DNA of 7,451 nucleotides. Source: Bdellovibrio sp. CG10_big_fil_rev_8_21_14_0_10_47_8. GTDB taxonomy: Bacteria > Bdellovibrionota > Bdellovibrionia > Bdellovibrionales > Bdellovibrionaceae. Numbering within the stretch: position 1 is the first letter of the stretch; every line of letters begins with the position of its first letter. The stretch is from contig PEZR01000023.1 in the NCBI GenBank assembly GCA_002773975.1, forward strand, positions 5,568 to 13,018. Reading direction: 5' to 3'. Below, piece after piece: positions 3,906 through 7,451 of this stretch. The notes under the pieces are model-generated. The model made no database searches, was not told the DNA's origin, and saw only the letters and a program-made list of their open reading frames with translations. The position numbers were made by a program, and so were the translations under genes.

Positions 3906-6602
3906 ATGAAAAAATTGATTTTGGCTGCAGTTATTCTGATGATAGCGGGTCTTGGTTCTGCCTTTGGTCTTTATAAATATGTAAAGTCAACTCTGCCACC
4001 CATGATTACTCTTGATGACTATCAACCTCTGTTAGTTTCCAAAGTTTTTGATCGTAATGGGAAAAGCATTGGCGAGTTTTTTCGCGAACGTCGACAATTG
4101 ATTCCTTATAAAAATATTCCAAAAAGGTTGGTCAATGCATTCTTGGCTGCGGAAGATGATACCTTTTTTCAGCACAAGGGACTGAACTATATGGCCATTC
4201 TGCGAGCGCAGTTGGCAAACATCAAAGCAGGCCACACCGTGCAAGGGGGATCCACCATCACTCAACAGGTGGCTAAAACTTTGTTGCTCTCAAACGAGCG
4301 GACCATCATTCGAAAAATGAAAGATGCCCTTTTGGCTCTCGAGATGGAGGATCACCTTTCCAAAGAAGACATTTTGTATCTCTATTTGAATCAGATTTAT
4401 TTTGGCCAAGGGGCCTATGGCGTCGGCATGGCGGCGGAAACTTATTTTCGCAAAAATGTGAAGGATTTAAAGATCGAAGAGATGGCCATTCTGGCTGGCT
4501 TGCCAAAAGCACCCACAGCCTATTCCCCAGTTTCAAATCCAGTCCGCGCCAAAGAACGGCAGGTCTATGTTTTGAACCGTATGGCTGAGGTTGGTTTTAT
4601 CAGCAAGGATGAAGCAAAAAAAGCCATTGCTGAACCAGTTAAGGTTTATTTGCGACAGAACTACAAAGAAGTGGCTCCGTTTTTTTTAGAGACCGTTCGT
4701 CAGCTATTGTTTGCACAACTGGGTGAAAATGCGGTTCTCGACAGCGGGCTGCGAATCTATACAAGTTTGGATCTTGAAAAACAAACCGCGGCCCAAGATT
4801 CTTTGGTGTTGGGCCTCAAGGAAGTGGACAAACGCCAGGGTTTCCGAGGACCTTTACGAAATACCACCGAACCCAAAGAGGTCGGAGAGTTCCTGATGAA
4901 AGCTCGGAACAAGCTGATCTCTGATGCAACAGCCGAAAGAATTATTTTACCCGATGGAAAATTTAAAGAATATGGCCCTTTGGATTTGAACTATGATCTG
5001 AAAACCAAAGGTTTGCCATTTTATTTAAAAGTGGGCGAAACCAGTGAAGGCATTGTTTCCAAAGTCGATGACGAGTTGGGTTTGGTCTATATTCGCGTGG
5101 CAGAGGTCGAAGGTCTCATTGATATTGAGACCATGCAATGGGCCCGCAAACCCGATCCCACCAAACCCTATTATGCAGACACCATTCGAAAGCCTTCTCA
5201 AGCCCTAACGGTCGGTGACGTAATTCTGGTACGTCCATCCGGCGAAAAGTTTTTCTCAGAGAGACTTCAAAAAATCCTCGCGGTTAAAAAAAGAAAAAGA
5301 GAAGACCTTTCTCATTTTCCAGATGTCAGCAAATATGTTCCGTTTGAGTTGGATCAAGAACCCCAGGTCGAGGGCTCACTTCTCTCCATCGATCAACAAA
5401 CACAAGATATTTTAGCAATGATCGGTGGTTATTCCTTTGAAAAGTCCGAGTACAATCGGGCTCTGCAGGCGGCCAGACAAACAGGATCTTCATTCAAATC
5501 CATTGTCTATGCTTCTGCATTGGACAAAGGTTATACGCCAGCCACGCCGATCATGGACGCGCCGATTGTCTATGAAGAAAAAGAGGACAACGAAGGGCAA
5601 GATGATGGCAAAGTTTGGAAACCCAGCAACTATGAAAAAAATTTCAGTGGGGATATTATTTTTCGAAATGCGCTTGTTCGATCATTGAATATTCCAACAG
5701 TTAAAATTATCGAAGATATCTCGGTCGACTGGGCTGCTCAATATGCTCGACGTCTTGGCATTTACTCGGCGTTGAATATGGATTTTACTTTGGCGCTGGG
5801 TTCAAGCTCTGTCACTCTTTACGAGATGACAAAAGTTTTCTCGGAGTTTGGCAGACTTGGAAAACGAACTCGACCTATTTTGATTCACCGAGTGGAGGAC
5901 TCTAAGGGTCAAAAAATTCTCGAGCAGGTCAGCTTAGATCAACGGTTTAGCAAAGAGCTCGGTGATTTGGATACTCAGTTTGAAGATCGTCGAAAGGCTT
6001 ACTTGGACTCGTTGTCAGAGGCCGCCACGCCCGATGGCACCGCCCCAACAACACCACCGCCTCCAACAAAGGACTCTAAAAAAGCCTCCTTGGATCCCTA
6101 TTTCTTTTTCCAAGATCCTGATCAGTTGATTCGTCCCACTACTGCCTATTTGATCACATCGCTCTTAAAGGGTGTGGTTGAAGACCGACATGGGACCGGA
6201 GGGCGCGCGAGAGCCTTGGGACGGGAGGTCGCTGCCAAGACCGGAACCACCAATGGATATTATGACGCATGGTTTGTGGGATTCACTCCTCAGATCGCAA
6301 CGGGCGTTTGGGTTGGATTTGACCAAGAACGAACCCTTGGCAAAGGCGAAGTTGGGGGCCGCGCAGCGCTTCCGATCTGGCTCGACTATATGAAAGCAGC
6401 CCACGAAGGTTTACCGCAGATGACATTCCCAGTTCCGGAGGGTATTGTTTTCGCCAACATTGATAGCGAGACAGGACAGCTGGCTTCCAGTCAATCCAAG
6501 GGAATTATTCGACAAGCTTTCTTGGAAGGAACCGAGCCCAACTCGTCTCGCAACAAACAAGAAGAGGACACGGACTTTTACAAACAAGATTTGTCCGAAT
6601 AA
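3906..6602 (+). CDS. mrcA: Bifunctional class A penicillin-binding protein (PBP1A type)
   Basis: This 898-residue peptidoglycan synthase is anchored in the inner membrane. It polymerises lipid II into glycan strands and cross-links stem peptides in the periplasm. A three-residue cytoplasmic tail and one membrane helix (about 4-25) come first. The GT51 domain shows EDDTFFQHKG (83-92, catalytic Glu83), GGSTITQQVAK (114-124), RKMKD (136-140) where the family has RKxxE, and YLYLNQIYFGQGAYGVG (158-174). An OB-like region covers about 310-460. The transpeptidase domain has SSFK (catalytic Ser528, Lys531), SLN (593-595) and KTGTTNG (778-784). A Pro-rich, low-complexity insert lies at about 705-735, and the C-terminus is an acidic tail. 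Length and domain order suit PBP1A. It is divergent from the coiled-coil gene, and uvrA follows after 18 bp, probably in the same transcript. Confidence 0.97.
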   Translation: MKKLILAAVILMIAGLGSAFGLYKYVKSTLPPMITLDDYQPLLVSKVFDRNGKSIGEFFRERRQLIPYKNIPKRLVNAFLAAEDDTFFQHKGLNYMAILRAQLANIKAGHTVQGGSTITQQVAKTLLLSNERTIIRKMKDALLALEMEDHLSKEDILYLYLNQIYFGQGAYGVGMAAETYFRKNVKDLKIEEMAILAGLPKAPTAYSPVSNPVRAKERQVYVLNRMAEVGFISKDEAKKAIAEPVKVYLRQNYKEVAPFFLETVRQLLFAQLGENAVLDSGLRIYTSLDLEKQTAAQDSLVLGLKEVDKRQGFRGPLRNTTEPKEVGEFLMKARNKLISDATAERIILPDGKFKEYGPLDLNYDLKTKGLPFYLKVGETSEGIVSKVDDELGLVYIRVAEVEGLIDIETMQWARKPDPTKPYYADTIRKPSQALTVGDVILVRPSGEKFFSERLQKILAVKKRKREDLSHFPDVSKYVPFELDQEPQVEGSLLSIDQQTQDILAMIGGYSFEKSEYNRALQAARQTGSSFKSIVYASALDKGYTPATPIMDAPIVYEEKEDNEGQDDGKVWKPSNYEKNFSGDIIFRNALVRSLNIPTVKIIEDISVDWAAQYARRLGIYSALNMDFTLALGSSSVTLYEMTKVFSEFGRLGKRTRPILIHRVEDSKGQKILEQVSLDQRFSKELGDLDTQFEDRRKAYLDSLSEAATPDGTAPTTPPPPTKDSKKASLDPYFFFQDPDQLIRPTTAYLITSLLKGVVEDRHGTGGRARALGREVAAKTGTTNGYYDAWFVGFTPQIATGVWVGFDQERTLGKGEVGGRAALPIWLDYMKAAHEGLPQMTFPVPEGIVFANIDSETGQLASSQSKGIIRQAFLEGTEPNSSRNKQEEDTDFYKQDLSE

Positions 6603-6620
6603 TTTTCTTTAAGGACTGGC

Positions 6621-7451
6621 GTGAGAGAGATTCACCTCTGGGGTGTTCGTCAAAATAATCTTAAAAATATCGATATCAAGATCCCGCTGGGATCCTTGAC
6701 TGTTATTTGTGGCCCCAGTGGCTCAGGAAAATCGTCGTTGGCTTTTGAGACTCTTTTTGCCGAAGGACAGCGTCGCTTTATTGAAAGCATGTCGAATTAT
6801 GCCAGACAGTTTCTGAATAAAGCTCCAAAACCTGACTTGGATGGCGTGAGCAATATTCCCCCGGCCATTTCGATCGAACAAAAAAATTCAGTCAAAAGCA
6901 GTCGCTCAACCGTGGGAACCACCACCGAGCTGATCGATTATCTGCGACTTTTTTTTGAAAAAATTGGCGAATCCTATTGCCCGCATCACCACGTAAAAAC
7001 AGAAAAACAAAGTGTCACCGAGGCCGCCGATCGGGTCCTTCAATACTTTGATGGACAACGTGGTTACATCCTGGTGGAGATCTCCTCGGAAAATCGGGTC
7101 GCCCAAGGAAAAAAGCTGCACGCACTTCTTTTACAAGACGGTTATCTGCGTATCTGTATGCCGCCGAAACCTGTCGTCGAAAAGGCCACCAAACCTAAAC
7201 GGGGACGAGTGGCCAAAAAAGCTGTCGTGCCTGCGGAATACACGGCTGTCACTGTGGAAAATCTCGGGGATATTCTTGAGATCAGCACGCCAGCTATGAT
7301 TAAAAAGGGATTGCCGAAGGATCGTTTTTATCTGGTGATTGATCGAACTGCATTTCAAAAGGACGAACGAGGACGATTGGCGGACTCCTTGACCCAGGCC
7401 TATGAAGCCTCGATCAAATACAACACCGGATTATCCACACGCCGATGCTCC
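6621..7451 (+). CDS. uvrA: Excinuclease ABC subunit A (UvrA), N-terminal part (cut by window edge)
   Basis: UvrA is the damage-sensing ATPase of nucleotide excision repair. It acts as a dimer that loads UvrB at DNA lesions. I translated 277 codons to the window end without a stop. The N-terminus REIHLWGVRQNNLKNI fits UvrA. Walker A of the first ATPase is GPSGSGKS (31-38; most UvrA have GLSGSGKS). EGQRRFIES (48-56), NYARQFL (59-65), PPAISIEQK (80-88) and RSTVGTTTELIDYLRL (95-110) are family landmarks. The UvrB-binding region follows, with CPHHH at 120-124 where a CPxCG is usual, and a Lys/Arg-rich stretch at about 183-200. The start is GTG with AAGGA five bases upstream (6611-6615); no ATG fits as well. 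It may be the canonical UvrA or a paralogue; the rest of the gene would decide. Confidence 0.95.
   Translation, partial: MREIHLWGVRQNNLKNIDIKIPLGSLTVICGPSGSGKSSLAFETLFAEGQRRFIESMSNYARQFLNKAPKPDLDGVSNIPPAISIEQKNSVKSSRSTVGTTTELIDYLRLFFEKIGESYCPHHHVKTEKQSVTEAADRVLQYFDGQRGYILVEISSENRVAQGKKLHALLLQDGYLRICMPPKPVVEKATKPKRGRVAKKAVVPAEYTAVTVENLGDILEISTPAMIKKGLPKDRFYLVIDRTAFQKDERGRLADSLTQAYEASIKYNTGLSTRRCS

Noticed and set aside
1..7451. CRISPR array, tRNA or rRNA genes, insertion sequences, prophage genes
   Set aside because: No regularly spaced direct repeats, no cloverleaf-like or ribosomal stretches, and no transposase or phage-like frame were seen on either strand.

Overview
The window looks like chromosomal DNA of a predatory or Bdellovibrio-like bacterium (Bdellovibrionota, the former Deltaproteobacteria). 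This is an inference from the protein sequences (FtsEX, class A PBP, UvrA, and a small 'FHVQTEDWG' hypothetical of a type I recall from deltaproteobacterial genomes) and from moderate base composition. No 16S rRNA or other decisive marker is present. Gene packing is tight, and no tRNA, rRNA, CRISPR array, insertion sequence or convincing intrinsic terminator was seen. No gene-free stretch exceeds 200 bases.

Left half, minus strand, read from 3711 down to 1. A secreted, cysteine-rich coiled-coil protein of unknown function (2248-3711) comes first. Twelve bases after its stop is a strong sigma70-type promoter that coincides with a perfect 34-bp palindrome (2201-2234). The promoter abuts the ATG of a small nucleotidyltransferase (1736-2200), which overlaps a ribbon-helix-helix (CopG-like) protein (1464-1739) by 4 bp. 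That pair resembles a toxin-antitoxin module. Downstream are an 85-residue conserved hypothetical (1201-1458), ftsE (463-1125) and the first 155 codons of ftsX (1-466, cut by the window edge). An autoregulated toxin-antitoxin-like promoter therefore appears to head, or feed into, the ftsEX division and peptidoglycan-hydrolase-control operon. A second, weaker leaderless-type promoter candidate lies directly before ftsE.

Centre, 3712-3905: a 194-bp divergent intergenic region. It holds a candidate sigma28 (FliA) promoter for the coiled-coil gene, a Fur-box-like stretch, and a 72-nt compound inverted repeat that may be a REP-like element or a structured leader.

Right half, plus strand: a complete bifunctional class A penicillin-binding protein (PBP1A type, 3906-6602), followed after 18 bp by the GTG-initiated start of uvrA (6621 to the window end, 277 codons). 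Cell-wall synthesis (PBP1A) and control of cell-wall cutting (FtsEX) thus flank the unknown secreted protein and the toxin-antitoxin-like pair. The most unusual features are the palindromic leaderless promoter, the linkage of a nucleotidyltransferase/RHH pair to ftsEX, the FliA-like promoter on a 12-cysteine secreted coiled coil, and an RKxxD (instead of RKxxE) glycosyltransferase motif in the PBP.
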